NCBI GenBank assembly: GCA_030141605.1 | Contig: JAQGDQ010000430.1 | Span: 135,128-199,127, forward strand | Length of the DNA: 64,000 bases | Direction: 5' to 3' | Origin: Tubiluchus corallicola | Taxonomy: Eukaryota > Priapulida > Priapulimorpha > Priapulimorphida > Tubiluchidae | Shown here: in pieces, positions 28,111 through 40,958 of the stretch | Numbering within the stretch: position 1 is the first letter of the stretch | How the letters are laid out: the number at the start of each line of letters is the position of its first letter | Program-made: the position numbers and the translations under genes | Notes under the pieces: generated by a model | Told to the model about the DNA's origin: nothing | What the model saw: only the letters and a program-made list of their open reading frames with translations | Database searches by the model: none

Positions 28111-30540
28111 AAGGTTAGCTTGTGAAAACAGCTACCCGCTAACCGGTGCTGCCCATATTGCAAAGGCGGTGACACAAGTGAAGCAGACAGGAAAATGTTC
28201 CGTCTTTCATGTCACAGATACGATGGACTAGCAGGATTTGCTAATGTCGGGACAAATTTCAAATTTAAAATGATTAACAATTTTATCCATGATATTGGGT
28301 ATCATCCATGATGGCCATTGGGTATTAGAAAAAAAACAGATAAAGAGACAGGAGAGAAAGAAACCAGACAAGAGAAAAGCATTAAGAGTTTCATGAAAAC
28401 ATTACGATCCATGTATGTCCATTTAAATACGAGTTACAACATTAAAATCATTTAACAACAAATCTGCGCCTTACAATCAACGGTTATAAATTCCACAGTT
28501 TATACGTATTGCCATTCTTCTTTTCCATTTTTTTTCTTTTCCTTTTTCTTTTTTTTTGTTTCCTAAACGTCATCTGCTAAGGACGCGAACCACCGTGTTT
28601 TCAATTCACCCAGTTGTGTTTACATTTAAAACAAAGAAAAGCAGCTGTGCGCCAGTGCAGGTGAAACTTTAAAGAGACGTAGGCCTAATTGATACTACGT
28701 CAAACACGATTTACGTTTTACGAGGGCGGCTTCAAGAACAAATGGCGCAAAATGATTTCTTGATTATTTCTTTCAAAATTTTCTATTTCCTTGAGCAATT
28801 AATTAAACTTGAGCAATTAATTAAAAACGTCGGATACTTATCCTTTTCGCATCCCTGGTGGTAGCGTCTTTAGCCCGAGAATATCGTTGCTTAAAATAAG
28901 CAGCGTCCTCGTCTTAGAGCCGCCCCTGCTTACAGGTAACGACAAACAAATCAGGTAGAACCAAATGAGACATTATTGATAAATAATTTACTGTAATGAC
29001 GAATGGCGCAATAAGTGTTCAGGTGTATGTACCTGACCACGGAAAACATTGATAATAGCAGGGCCACACGCAAACTGTGATTAAAAATGAGCTGCTAGAG
29101 CAACTAATAGAAATAGAAATAAGAGAAAATCCTCATTTAGGTCTATATTCACTAAGTCATATGTAAATAAGTCAAATATTTTATCAAATCGTGTGTGATA
29201 ATTATTAATTGTGATGCCCGCCGTGGAGATACCTGTATTAGTCCAAGTCTGTTTTGTAAATCTACTACAAATAAATAAAATTTAAACTAAACTATATCTT
29301 GTCATTCTTTCAAGGACAAAGCAAAACGTACTTTAAATCTCAGAAAAATTTCATTATTTCTTCATGAAAATACTAAAAATAAAGTAACATTGTGTTCCAC
29401 AGATCACGCTTAATACTTATCTAACTGTTTTAAGTTTTTGAATAATTTTAAATCCATAGTTAGCAAGATTTATCACTTTTTACTCTTCGATACTCCGTAT
29501 ATTTTTATATAGAAATACAGAAAAGGACGAAAATTAACTCAAAGTTGAGCAGTTTTTGCAGGGCAAAATGGGCTAATGTCGTAAAGGCTTTAATAAAAAA
29601 CAGCTTACTATAGACAATGTTATTTCCTCTTATTTATTAATAAATAAAAGCAAAAACAGATTATGTATTACTTTGTTCTTTTAGCAAAACCTGAAAAGTT
29701 CATGTCTTACATTAACCCATTTTACCATAATTAGTATTTGCCAGGACTCCCGTTTATTTGCATTCATCAAAAAGTACCCAGCTTTCTTAAATGCAGCAAT
29801 TACTATAACAGCAGATCTAAATAAATTTCAATTAATTTATTACTTGTAAATTTCGCCAGTTTACATTATACTTTCCCTAGTTTTAGCACAGGTAATCAAA
29901 GCCAGATATACATACACTGTACACATAAACTTCTTAAACATCGATATAACTGAGAATTATTAATTTGTTTACTTATTATTATGGCAGTGTACATTGTCTT
30001 AAACATAACTGCCAACTGGACAAACATCTATGCGTCTCTACAGAGGAGGTGGGTGTTCTGTAAAGAGGTATTATAGATGGATAGGCACAGAACACTTTCA
30101 ACTTAAACACGCGTATTTGAGCAGGAACCACGAATGTAAACATTCATTTAGACTGAAACCCGGATCGATATAGACACTGAAAGGACAGATAGGTGCTTGT
30201 TTGAAAAGACTATCGCTGCCTAACTACTCGTGTTTGAATATTATTAACCCTTTTACGAGCGGCACGCGCTCGCGCGGCGTCTGCAAGGCGGTAAACTTGG
30301 CGCGGATATAATAAAACGACAGGCTCTTAAAAGTTTAATGTGGTTATGACAGTAAATACATGTGATATTATTGCAGAAACCCGCGGAAGCGCGAAGATCA
30401 ATGTTATTGTTGGATTTAGGACGTTTGTTATAATATTTGTGAGAGTGATTATCCACGAGTAAGCAGAAGCTTTAGAGCTGAACAGCTGAAAAAACTGAAA
30501 CACAAGCTTGCTAACGAGTTTTACAAAGTAACCAATTGAA
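28111..30540. other. unannotated stretch
   Basis: No firm gene. A 60-codon window at about 28125-28315 reads CCPYCKGGD...CHRYDG, with four Cys/His, but there is no start codon, acceptor or known family. A short tandem duplication TTGAGCAATTAATTAAA lies at about 28792-28824. AATAAATAAAATTTAAACTAAACT at about 29271-29294 looks like a retroelement 3' end. A CpG-rich patch lies at 30255-30305. Confidence 0.35.
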
Positions 30541-30870
30541 TTCTTCTTCTTCTTCTTCTTCTTCTTCTTCTTCTTCTTCTTCTACTACTTCTGTTGCTCT
30601 AAACATCTGTTATAGACGTAGAGCCTCTATCCTTTATTAGAGCACCCGCTGTTTCCTGTCTGCAGCTAAAGTGTTCAACTCCTGCGATGCTCTTGTTAAA
30701 TTTGGTCTCAGCTGTTGTAAATCTTCATTAATTCTTGATTTCCAAGTTGTTTTTGGTTGGCCTGGAGGTCGCTTAGAAGGTTTCTGTGCCTCGTTTAATG
30801 TTAATCTTACTGGTGTTGTTTCTAGTCACTTTTCAAGGGCTGCGTACATTCAGCTAAGTTTGACTTTGTC
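30541..30870 (-). mobile_element. decayed LINE 3' end with (GAA)n tail
   Basis: On the minus strand a degenerate frame from about 30870 down to a TAA at 30637-30639 contains RPPGQPKTTWKSRINEDLQQ followed by ADRKQRVL. This matches the GRP-x-x-TW...DRxxWRxLV-type carboxy terminus found downstream of the reverse transcriptase in many non-LTR retrotransposons. Two in-frame TGA codons occur upstream at positions where Trp would fit. After the stop comes about 50 bp and then a (GAA)n tail (TTC on plus at 30541-30582). It is 5'-truncated and dead. The plus-strand 138-codon frame at 30671-31087 is its antisense shadow. Confidence 0.7.
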
Positions 30871-31125
30871 TTTTTTGTCGAGAAAAAATGGTCTTATTTT
30901 TTATTTAATTTTGCACCAAGTTGAAAAAAGGCTAATTTCTAATAGTCCTTGTTGCCTAGCCCAAAACGGTCAGCAGGGGAACTACTGTACTAACAGGGAT
31001 CGACTTTATTTGCATCAACAAACTCTTCTAGATTATGAGCAATCGAGCCTGTGTTTTTATAATAATCGAATTTCAATCATTCGTTAAACTTATAGAGAAA
31101 ATATCTGCGTCCGTCTGTGTCTAGT
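30871..31125. other. unannotated stretch
   Basis: Upstream continuation of the LINE remnant is not recognisable here. Confidence 0.3.
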
Positions 31126-31200
31126 GTCTCTGTGGTATAATGATTAGTATAGCTCCCCGGAAAGTAAACAGTCTTGAGTTCGAATCGCAATGGAGGTGAT
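31126..31200 (+). pseudogene. tRNA-like relic, mate of 7313-7387
   Basis: It has GTGGTATAATGATTAGTATA as an A-box-like segment and CTTGAGTTCGAATCGC as a strong B box. It aligns with the minus-strand relic at 7313-7387 over most of its length (GGTATAATG, CCC(A/G)GAAA, AGTCTTG, TGGA-GTG). The T stem is partly preserved but the acceptor stem is not. It may be the head of a second tRNA-derived SINE family. Confidence 0.5.
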
Positions 31201-34200
31201 ATGATTAATACCGAAAAGTGATTTTTTTTTAACTAAAGCTCAGCAACTACTAAGAACCCAGCGCACGCAGTGGTTATAGATAGCTCACACAGGCAGCAGG
31301 ACGCAACCACCATAACATACCATAAACTGCATATTAGCCAGACCATTAATTACGCAACAATGTACAGGCCAGCAGCCGAATGGCACACACTCCTCCCATT
31401 ACTACAACCATTTATTATATAGAGCTGACGGAAACAGGGCCGCTTATGGTAATTATAGGACACTTTAGGCTAATTAAGTAGTTTTGCAGGCTTCATGAAA
31501 ATGCCTTGCCGCAGCGGGCGCGCCAAGTGTTTTTAGAAGACAGGTCTTTTGTGGAAGCCAAAACCACTCCGGAGAATTCTCGCCCTGTAACGTAGGTTGA
31601 TATGCTATCACTTCTTTAAAATACTTGAAAACTGCAGTTTTAGTGTTGAAGAATAAAAAAAATAAATAATATTAAAGGTAACTTTGTTTAATCGCATTCA
31701 TTTTTGTTAATTTATCGGGTAATACTGACGATGTTACGCTAAAGTACATTGCAAGTCAACTAACTTAAAATGAAACAAACGTCACGCAACATCAATGAGA
31801 TGTATTATAATCGAAAACATATGTGCAAGTTTGAAATAAATTTACAAAACGAAGAGACATCCATCACTGATTTAGCCATAGTCATACATTCGTGAAATTT
31901 AGTTTTGCACAATATCCCTAGCTAAAAGAACTTCACGCACTGTTTCCAAAAATTTCATTAAAAAGGGCCGTATTACAATTATTATCAAAAAATGGGAAAC
32001 TCTAAAATGACGTGTAAACGATTGATTTGCGCATGAAGCCAATAATGTAAATACGACTTTTTTATTCCCATATAGCAATTTCAAACTGTTTAACACAATA
32101 ATACTACACTATGCTTACTATGGCTCAAAATACAGTTTCGATGACTAAAAATACCTTAACGGATATAGAATTAAATGAGCTCACAGAATTATCCATAGCA
32201 AAATGTATGTCATGAAATGATAGCCCCGTTATACTTAAACGTAATCATAAACGTATTTAAAAATATATAAACGTATTTTCAATACTGCTTTTCAATTAAT
32301 TCGTTCCACTTGTTATTGTCAGAAATTAAAAATCAACAAAGTTTTTGAAGAAATGAGTCACTCCCATTGTGAAACCAACATGAATCGTATTAACGGTAGT
32401 ACTAGATATTAAGATAAGTGTTCCTTACTCTAACTTTAATGCTCTTTCTAGCCGGCCGACGGTTTAGTCGGTTTTTACCCATTCTTTTTGGCCTATCTTT
32501 TCTTCACACCTCTTACAATGCAATGGGCCAATGGTAGATGAGAATCTAAATCAGCGCTTAAAAAAAGGTTGTTGCATTATATTCTTGTTTGCGAATATTG
32601 TTGTACAAAAGCCTTGAACACAGTGCCTTCTTGATATAGATGGTTGCGGTAGGACCCGCACCTTTATCATAAAGAACAATCCGCTAAAATGAGATACTGA
32701 ACGAGAAGTATTTTTCTGGGTTCAAATGTGCATCGATTTTTCTCCCCTGACAAATCTGGCCACACTGACTGACAAAGGCAACATGGCAAATAAATCCGCA
32801 TTGAAAGCAGCTTCTCGGCGGTCATTCATTCATTAACTGTCAAAGTTGTTCAAGATTCAGCTACGAAAAAATACTGTGACCGCTCAGCCATACACCCGTA
32901 ACTCCCGTGAAGGTACTTATTGGGACCGGATGGGTCATAGATCACTGTACCTAAGTGTCCGTGATCTGTTCCAAGCTCTGCGTAATAAAATATATCAGTT
33001 GGCAACATCACCTCTGATAATAATCTCATGCAGCTTTTGTGCGCATACTCCTGCCTCGTCCTATGCATCTCATTTTCATATTACTCAAGGGACAATGACT
33101 TTGTTAAACAGACTCTTGGTCATCAGGAGGTTCCGTTACAAAGGGGAAGAGAAATCTAATGCGAGAGGGATGATTTTCAGCAAACACGAGAGGACAATTA
33201 CCATCGTCTGCCATATGCTCTTCACTTTGCTCAAGCGAAAGAGGAAACGAATGCAAATTTTTCGTTTATCAGAAGTGCTGAAAAAGTGATCCTAGATAAA
33301 TACTGGGTGGCTATTGTTTTTTCTCGCTCGCTTTGTTAACTTTGTAATTTAGGTGCTCTAACTTCTGGAAACTTGATCTCTATGGAGTATAATCAATGGA
33401 AGTTATGGCATCTCAATAACATGCAACCATGGCAACAAAACTAAACGGTGTAGGAGTTTTCAAACAGTAATGCAAGCTCATTGCGTAACGTGATTCTTAT
33501 ATTTTAGCCAGGGGTTTTCCATAATTGCGAGGGTGAATACATGGAGTGATGCGCTGAAGCCTATAATAGCCAAAAGGCTGTTACTGAACAATTGGCCCGA
33601 ATGTCAACGAATTACTCGAATACGACTAAATTTTTTCCATTTTTCTATTTATGAAACTAGTTGCTAGATATCCAAACGCTGTGGCAAAATTGTAGGAAAC
33701 AGTAAACCTGATCGAACCCGACCTTGGTGCTTACGACTTCAGCACCTACGACTTGCAGATCTTCTTAAAAAAACTAGCATACTCATAGTTTAGATCCAGC
33801 TCGTGAACAAACCCACTCACACTGAATAAACACTTTCAACATGAATACGATGAAAATGCTGCATATATGCGTGAATGATTTTGTCCCTCTGAAAGTAACT
33901 GCTAAAAACAGCGCAATGGCAATGCATGGTCTTAATTGTGGACTGCGACGCGTCCCGTTATGGAGACAGAGGTGGCCTATATTTCCAAGCTGCTCAAAGG
34001 AGGTATTTATAGTATGCCAGCCATTCAGTTTTTTGTAAAGGAATACCTCCGGGAACGGCGCACCGTTGAACAAAAGTACGGTGACTCACAAGAAGCAACC
34101 AGTGTTTGTAGTGGCTTTCATTCTCCCCGGGCATTTCTATGCTGGACAAAGATCTAGTTAATATCAGGCAATAATCGAGGCGGGGCGACCCGCTACCGCC

Positions 34201-36499
34201 AAAAATTAAACATCGTCGCAAAATACACACATTCTGTTTATCCAATAAACAGAACTACCAAGATTTCTATGCATTTATAATAGGCATTTACGCTGGGCTA
34301 TTCAACCAGCTGACAATACCAGGTTTTTGCATAAAGAACTGAATATGGATTTTCCGTTGCAGATAGTATTGGCAGCAACCACGTGGTTCGGAAAATACCA
34401 CAGTGTCCGAATCGATGGCTGGTCTGCAATTCGTCACCTTGAAAATGAGTTCTTAAATATGTGTGTTAATGCTGAGACTTTGAAACCAAGTGGGTAGCGT
34501 TCAAACATCTGGTCAGATTAGTGAGGAAAAGAGGGCCGCTGAGGGGTCGTGGTTTGTGCTTGGCCACAATAGTTCTGCAGCGCCGGGCTTGCTTAGTGAA
34601 TGGGTAGGTGAATGTTGAAAAAGTGTGGTTTTATCTGCCGCATACGGCCTGTCAATAATGCACGTGAGTTTCATCTGGTAGCAGAGGTTTCCAACCAACG
34701 GGGCGTTTCCTCACGGGAAAATTTTAGGATCTCAAGAGAAGAATTGGATTACAGATTAGCAGACACAAACCATTTGGTGACCTGCCACGTTGATTGACCG
34801 TTTTACAAATTGGACAGGACCTCACATTATTGAATCTCACAGATTGAATTTAAAACTATTTCTCTTTAGATTCTAAAATCTTTCAATAGTTTCTATTGAT
34901 ATTAAACTTGTAAATATCCTCTACAAAAGTAAAATAAATGTACAATTTACTAATAAAATAAATTCAAATAATCTTGGAAACGAGGAGAGCATTTTAACAT
35001 GTACCGTTTCTAAGAAGCACTGTTGCTTAGAGGATTAGCTAGGTCCCAATACAGCCACAACCATTAAACATTAATGAGGACTGAAACCGGTTAAATAATT
35101 CTGCTAAAACAATAAAAATAGTTTCATTTCTTATTTTTACCATTTTTTCTTTTTCATTTGTTCATTTAATTTTTCATTTTCACATTTTCATTTCCACACT
35201 TTTATTTCATTGTCAATTGATGTCACATTTTTTCGTTTTTCGTTTTTTTAAAGAGAGGATTAACCAGGCACGTACTTCCACAAGTCTGTGATTATGTCAC
35301 CGGGCACCTATGTCACCTATGACGCCATGTCACCTATATTGTTGGGCACATAAACTTTAGAGCGTTTACTTCTCTGTAATTTTAAGGATCTATGCCGGTG
35401 CAGTGACCGTTATATTAATGACAGTAAAAACATCGCAGTGTTGCCAGGCTTAGCCATCAATGAGAGAGCCAATGCTTCACGTATATTATAGTTACACGCT
35501 TGTTGAAAGAATCGCATAACCACAAAGAAACCTAATTTCCGCTTTTTTCCTCGGCTTTAGAATACTTTATTTCACCTCCCATGGATTTTTACCTCCCGTG
35601 GTTTTTGCTGAGCCAGTCTATAAATCAGTTTCCCACGGAAAATTGCTGACAGGATAATCCTATATCAAATCATGATTATCATTCAAAATAGTATAAAATG
35701 TTTATAATCTCTAAGGCACAAATTGTTGTGCAGGATACTAGTGTAGAGACTACATCTGTTTACAGACATAGTTCAGTTTTTAATCATAAGTATCAAAATT
35801 TTACCATGCTTTATTAATACGTTCCTTAAGTAGGCATAACATTTTGCACCTGGCATTAATGATTATAATAAATATATGAAACTAGTTTTTGCAAACGACA
35901 AAAAAGCGGTATTAATGAAACATACATAAACGTCGAGTTTTGAATCTACTGCACGTACTTGTACTTGTAAAATTCTGGACGTGATAATAAAAAGCTACAA
36001 TTTTTTGAAAGTTAGATCAAGTGGCATAAACACAAGAAACGTACCGCAAAAGTTAAAGAGCCATTTTGATTAGGCATGACGTTTAAGGTTGGTTACGTTC
36101 TGCTTTCTGCACTTTTGCATGGACAAGGGTTCTCTGCGGAGGTCAAGTCTATACAAGTCAAATTAAAACAGACTTGCACAGCAATATGCACTTACACGAG
36201 GCACCACCCTTAATAAGCCCATCGACACGTACCCCCATAATAAAAAATAAATAAACAAACGGTATTTAGCCATAGACAAATTTATTCAAAACCATTCATA
36301 TCTTTCTCGACCTTGTTTCGACCTTCACTGATAGTCATTCAATCTAAAATACAAAATACTAGACACAAGATTTCGGTAGATCGATCTGATTTTGTATGAT
36401 TTTTGGTCATCTCGTTTGACTCTTGTTTCTTGATAGTCATTATCTGCATTAAAGCTATTTCGTTTTTACTTTGTTAGAAAATGCGCTCACCGTCCCTCC
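31201..36499. other. long unannotated stretch
   Basis: I see no intact gene in these 5.3 kb. The frames at 32846-33289 (147 codons), 33783-34073 and 33936-34157 sit in somewhat GC-richer sequence but encode nothing I recognise, and overlap one another antisense. A TTTTCCGTTGCAG acceptor-like site is near 34350 and a GCAC|GTGAGT donor-like site near 34660, with no convincing exon between. A CATTTT-rich low-complexity patch lies at about 35140-35220, and three TGTCACC/TATG words at about 35297-35340. Confidence 0.35.
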
Positions 36500-37072
36500 T
36501 CAGTGGTTCCTAAATGCCAGCAGTTTGCTCGGAGTGTTCGTCTTGCTCATGTTCTTGTCCCAGACATTCCTAGATCCAGAACAACTGTTTCTACTGCCAA
36601 TTGTATTATTAGGAGGTTGAAAAATTGTTCTGTTGATGTGAAGAGAAGAGTTTTTGTAGCATTTTGCACACACTGCTGCAATAGTCTCTGGTTTAATCAC
36701 AATAAAGGATATATTGAAAGAATACGCATTACTTATAATTGCCATTAGAAGACTATTTAATCTTCAGACTACAGACTACTAGTGGCTGTAGTGCAAGCCA
36801 AATGTATGTTTGCTACAAAGTTGTATTTAGTCTCAGAAGTAGGCTGTTTTTGAGTCAGAATACTCTTATTAATAACTAGCTGTATTATACTGATACAATT
36901 TTTAGATCAAACATTTTTAAGTCGTGTCAAAGAATTTTATTTACCCATTCTAACTAACCCGTTCTTGTATATAAGCTTACTATGTTTCTGTAATTGACTC
37001 TGTGTTTTAACTTGTGCCTTGTTCTATGGACTGTAAACGTCTGAAATAAAATAAATAATAATAATAAGTCTA
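36500..37072 (+). mobile_element. 5'-truncated LINE, RT C-terminal region and 3' tail
   Basis: A plus-strand frame (36503-36748) contains ANCIIRRLKNCSVDVKRRVF, then VAFCTHCCNSLWFNHNKG, then IERIRITYN. This is the conserved stretch after the reverse transcriptase fingers/palm of a common animal LINE type (pattern AN-x-L-x-R-x-F-x-x-CS-x-x-VK...LF-x-x-YC...LW...L-x-V-x-YN). After a frameshift near 36750, similarity resumes in another frame (SGCSASQMYVCYKVVFSLRS at about 36781-36840). An untranslated region follows, then TGAAATAAAATAAATAATAATAATAA at the end, an AAT-type tail. It is a dead insertion. Confidence 0.75.
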
Positions 37073-37819
37073 GCATTTTCATCGGGCTTCTTATCTGTGA
37101 AACTCTCTACGAGAACATGACCTCTTTATCGTGATAACTAAAACTTTGCTTCACGAATGGCGTTAACAGATGTCTCCGTTATTAGTAAACTTATTACAAT
37201 ACTATTTTTTTGTGACCTGTGTCCAATTTTCCGTCTTTCTACTGAGTGGCCAGTACTCTTGTGGGGTAATTTGTATAAAACAACCAGCGGATTTTTTTTA
37301 TTTTTAACACTAGTGCAATTTTGGTAAGTGTCCTACGCGTGCAGTGTTGAGAGAAAAAGAAGAAATGGTATACGTAAGATAAAGATCTAGTAAATCTTTT
37401 CGCCTTGGCTGAGAATCAACCAGTACTGAAGTGGTAGATTAACGGCTTAAACTAGTTTCTAAGAGCCAGGTATGTCTTGAGTGTGACCAAGTGCTGTCGG
37501 CGGCCCTTTTTCACGTCCGTACGTGAGACCCGAGAGGTTACCTGGATCCCAAAATCACATCACGTGATCACTTGAGAAAAAATCGTGTGAGTTATTGTTT
37601 AAGAAGCGTCGGCTACTCAATTTGGTATTGTCGCGAATCAAATATTATAGTTTGCGCTGTTTTTCCAGTTTGTTAGTATCATTCCATATTCAGTTTAAAT
37701 GTATGCAAACATATGTGCTTAGAAAAACGTGAAGTTCACTTATTGTTATTTGAGATTTGTCGTATAGCCAATACGAAACTGGTACCGAGATGACATATGT
37801 ATTTTTAATAGTTAAAAAA
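37073..37819. other. unannotated stretch
   Basis: No gene recognised between the LINE tail and the third SINE copy. Confidence 0.4.
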
Positions 37820-37972
37820 ATTAACATATATATGTTACTTTTATAACAATGCAAGTAAGGAAGCAACAAACAAACAACAAATAACATATAGAATACATAT
37901 CTTGGCGTTGGCAGCCGCTAGATTCGAACTCAAGACGCGTAGTTGCATTCCGACAAACACGTCAATGACGAA
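37820..37972 (-). mobile_element. tRNA-derived SINE, copy 3 (degraded)
   Basis: On the minus strand it reads GTCGGAATGCAA, then GCGTCTTGAGTTCGAATC (B box), TAGCGGCTGCCAACGCC, TATGTTATTTGTTGTTTGT and TGCTTCCTTACTTGCATTG. This aligns with copy 1 at 4150 through the B box and body, including the CTTCCTTACTTG segment that copy 2 lacks. The A-box region and 3' tail are too diverged to define. Confidence 0.65.
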
Positions 37973-38519
37973 TTAACAATTAACACACAGTAACATGAAA
38001 TTAATGGCTCTTATAGGTATTTCACAAAGTACACGACGCCATTTTGTTCAAAATCACAAATTCTCTGCTTGAAAATCTGCAAAAATTTCAAGCTATTTTG
38101 CATTTTAATGAATTAAAAGATTGCTCCTTTCTGACGAAACGTTGCGTAACAGAAATAGTCTTTTGGTCTGTTATCTGTAACAATAGCACTAGCAAATCGT
38201 CATGTTAGGCTGAGAAAAGCGAAAAATTAAATTGTATGGGAATAAGGGTATTAAGGCCTACTTAACTCCTAATTTAAAATATACTATAAAATATTTTTTC
38301 TATGTTGTTCCTTGACGAACTAAGAAATTACATTGAAAATTTTCAAAATTTAATGTGCCGTATAATCCACGAGTTCTAAAAATGGATAAAAATATAACAT
38401 TACCTATACTTTTAAACGTTTTTATCCGCAATATTTTTCATCAGTTACATCTCTGACCCTGAAATGCAAAAAAAATTGCACGAATTTGGTTTTTGAAGGA
38501 GTATTTGCCGGGGCATTTC

Positions 38520-38655
38520 ATTTTGTTGCTGTTGCCCTTGTCGTTGGCAGTGTCACTGCCACTGCTGCTATTGCTTTGCTGTTTTTGTTGGTGGTTGTAA
38601 TACTGTTGTTGGTGTTGGTGATATCGTCGTCATTGTCATCATAATCACCGTCGTC
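38520..38655. repeat. GTT/GCT/GTC trinucleotide-rich tract
   Basis: About 130 bp of degenerate TTGTTG, CTGCTG, GTCGTC and CATCAT words. It is compositionally related to other trinucleotide blocks in the window but has no perfect array. Confidence 0.6.
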
Positions 38656-38706
38656 CTGACTGCTTCTTACTGATGTGTATAGATTATTAGGAATAACAGT
38701 CTGTCC

Positions 38707-38898
38707 TGGGCTGCGTGGCCGAGTGGTCTAGATTTCAGAACACAACCACGCAGTCTTGAGTTCGAGCCTAGCGGCTTTATACGGCAGAGCATACACCCTA
38801 CATGTTTATTAGTTATTTGTGTGTTATTAAATAGCCGTTAATGCTAATGTTGTTTATTAAATAAACGACAGTAAATAAATGTTGTCTTTTTGTCTTTG
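38707..38898 (+). mobile_element. tRNA-derived SINE, copy 2
   Basis: The head GGGCTGCGTGGCCGAGTGG is a near-canonical A box of a Leu/Ser-like tRNA. The B box is TTGAGTTCGAGCC, and the body is TTAGTTATTTGTGTG. The tail contains CAGTAAATAAATGTTGTC and TTTTTGTCTTT. Compared with copy 1 it lacks about 33 bp in the body (the CTGCGTCCTTACTTG segment), so either there are two subfamilies or it is a private deletion. It is on the plus strand, like copy 1. Confidence 0.82.
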
Positions 38899-40520
38899 TT
38901 TTACAGTATTTTGTTGAATTTGTAAGCGCATTCAAATCTGCTAAAAGCTGATCGGTAATGGGAAGACGGGGAAAACGACTTTACCAAATAAAAATGGTAG
39001 CGAGCACCCACTTAAGAAAAGACATTGGGTGTGTTGGTAGTATGCTCAGCATTCTTCACTATCAAACACTATAGGTGGGAAAGGTCCAACCATGAACACT
39101 GTACTCCTTAGCTGAGAAACTGCTTCATTCCTTCATTCCTTCATTCCATTAACCTTGCAATTTCTTTTTTACTTTAAGTACTTTTATTTTCTACCTCTCT
39201 ACTTTCTACCGCAGGCATTAGTCAGTGAATGAATTGTGTTAGAGTAACTTAACTTTATTTTTTCTGTCATTTGGCTTTGTGTCAGACAATATGTAAGTTT
39301 GCAATTTAGTATTTGTCTTGTTTACTTGTTACAATGTTGATTTCTGAATTATTATTTTTACACTGTATTTTTATTTATTGCGTGAACATGACCTTGTAAT
39401 TATAGAAACGTTGCAAATGTTGAGTCTGAATAAAAGTCACGTCTTTGCTTAAATATGTCAGAATATGAGTGACGAATGCACTATTCTCACCAAGCCGTTT
39501 CCTCAAGGATCAATTTTGTGACTGTCAATGAAAAACTTATCAGATGATGGCGAGCTCAGTAGAATGAATGAGGCTGACAGCAACAGCAAAGCGATTGACA
39601 GGCCCTTTTCAAATTTTATAGTGTCCTGATCCGGACGACTTACTCCGGGATTATTCCCGAATGAAAAGTGTCAAAAAACGGAACTCGCAGTCTCGTCTTC
39701 CGTCCATAATTTTCCTTGCCCCCAATTTGCGCGAACAATGTGCTCTGACCTGCTACGCAAATGAGTTTTGACAGCAGAAAACTCTTCCGCCAAGGAAACC
39801 ATGTTGACAAGAAGGCGTATTCATTCCAGGGGTGTGTAAGTTTAAACTTATATTGCTCGCAGCCTTACTTTTAACATTTTTAATTTCCAAATATTACTTC
39901 AGCTTCAGTTGGCAATTAGCAAAGTTTATGCACTGTTGTTGCTGATTTTCTGCTAACGAGTAATAATAAGGAACCCATGTTTGCTCCCCGTGTTTAGATC
40001 AGCCTATCTCACGCCATAACTCTATATATCCGAGACTGTGCGCATGTACACCCCGGGGAATCCGGCAAGCAATTTAAATGCAAATGAGTTCGTGTTTACA
40101 GCGGTACAATACTAGTAACACAATCAACGTGTAATCGAAAAGCAAGCAGTTTGCGGCGCAGCAACGCTTGAAGCCGTGAAGCCAGTGGAAAGACGGCAAG
40201 AGTAAATAGAGGCTCCCCTCTCTGGGCTATAATAAAGCGCAAGAATTATTGAAGGTGTGAAGTGGGTTAACGCTGAGCGCCAATGAAAGAAGCGATAAAA
40301 GAGCAAACAAGAATTGGCGTGTCAGCATAAGATTTGATCGATTAAAGCTGCCTGGTTGTTCTCCGTTCAAGAGGTTTATAATGACTCTGCCACTTAAAAA
40401 AGCGTATTTTGTCTTGTATGCAAACACAAGCAATCTTGCTTCAAATTACTTAAAATTTTGCAAGTGATTTCTTTGTGACAACATCTTTTTACCGTTATGT
40501 ATTCACTCTGTCTCCCAACA
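38899..40520. other. unannotated stretch
   Basis: No gene recognised. TTCATTCCTTCATTCC at about 39125-39147 is a short tandem run. The 3' part around 39380-39440 (GTTGAGTCTGAATAAAAG) resembles a LINE 3' end (compare ACGTCTGAAATAAAAT at 37040) but has no coding support. Confidence 0.35.
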
Positions 40521-40600
40521 AATTATTATTATTATTATAACTCTTTTATTAATCTCTTTTTGCAGGTGTACAAGGAATCAGTTCAATGTAATACATCTAA
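40521..40600 (-). mobile_element. LINE 3'-end fragment with (TTA)n tail
   Basis: On plus, TTATTATTATTATTA is followed by ATTAATCTCTTTTTGCAGG, then TGTACAA and AATGTAATACATC. The same arrangement, with (GAT)n in place of (TTA)n and ATTAGCCTCTTTTTGCAGG, occurs at 46874-46965. Read on minus, each is an untranslated end reading CCTGCAAAAAGAGG/ATTAAT... running into a trinucleotide tail, as expected for a non-LTR element. No coding part is visible, so the assignment is inferred. Confidence 0.5.
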
Positions 40601-40958
40601 AGGAAATTACAATTATACATTATGACACAAGTAACAAAAGTACAACTAGATCCAAAAACAAGTCACACAAAAAGACATTATAAATAATTGTACACAATGG
40701 TAAGAACAAGCTGACACACAATACTCAGATGTTGTTTGTACATATTAATACAATATAATAATATAATACAATAATATAAATAATTACACAAAATACAACA
40801 TTCACGTACAAACTATATAAATAATCACAACTAGAACTAGTAGCAATTATGGTTCAGAAAGTTTGCCCATATTTATGTTAAGCTTACTCTGCATCGTTAT
40901 AATTATAACAAAATAGATAAACTTATTTATCTTACTGTTTTTACACACTGTATATGTC

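Noticed and set aside
28125-28315. Zinc-finger-like CCPYC...CH peptide
   Set aside because: Only four Cys/His in a 60-codon frame with no Met near the start and no second finger; spacing does not match a standard finger.
30671-31087. 138-codon plus-strand ORF as a gene
   Set aside because: Its left half is antisense to a LINE C-terminal remnant with recognisable residues on the minus strand.
32846-33289. 147-codon plus-strand ORF
   Set aside because: No recognisable domain, composition typical of its surroundings, no splice or promoter context; not supportable as a gene by eye.
33783-34245. Cluster of four overlapping sense and antisense ORFs
   Set aside because: Mutually antisense frames of similar length, none recognisable; probably a chance effect of locally higher GC.
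36500-36745. Minus-strand 81-codon ORF
   Set aside because: Antisense of the LINE reverse-transcriptase fragment on the plus strand.
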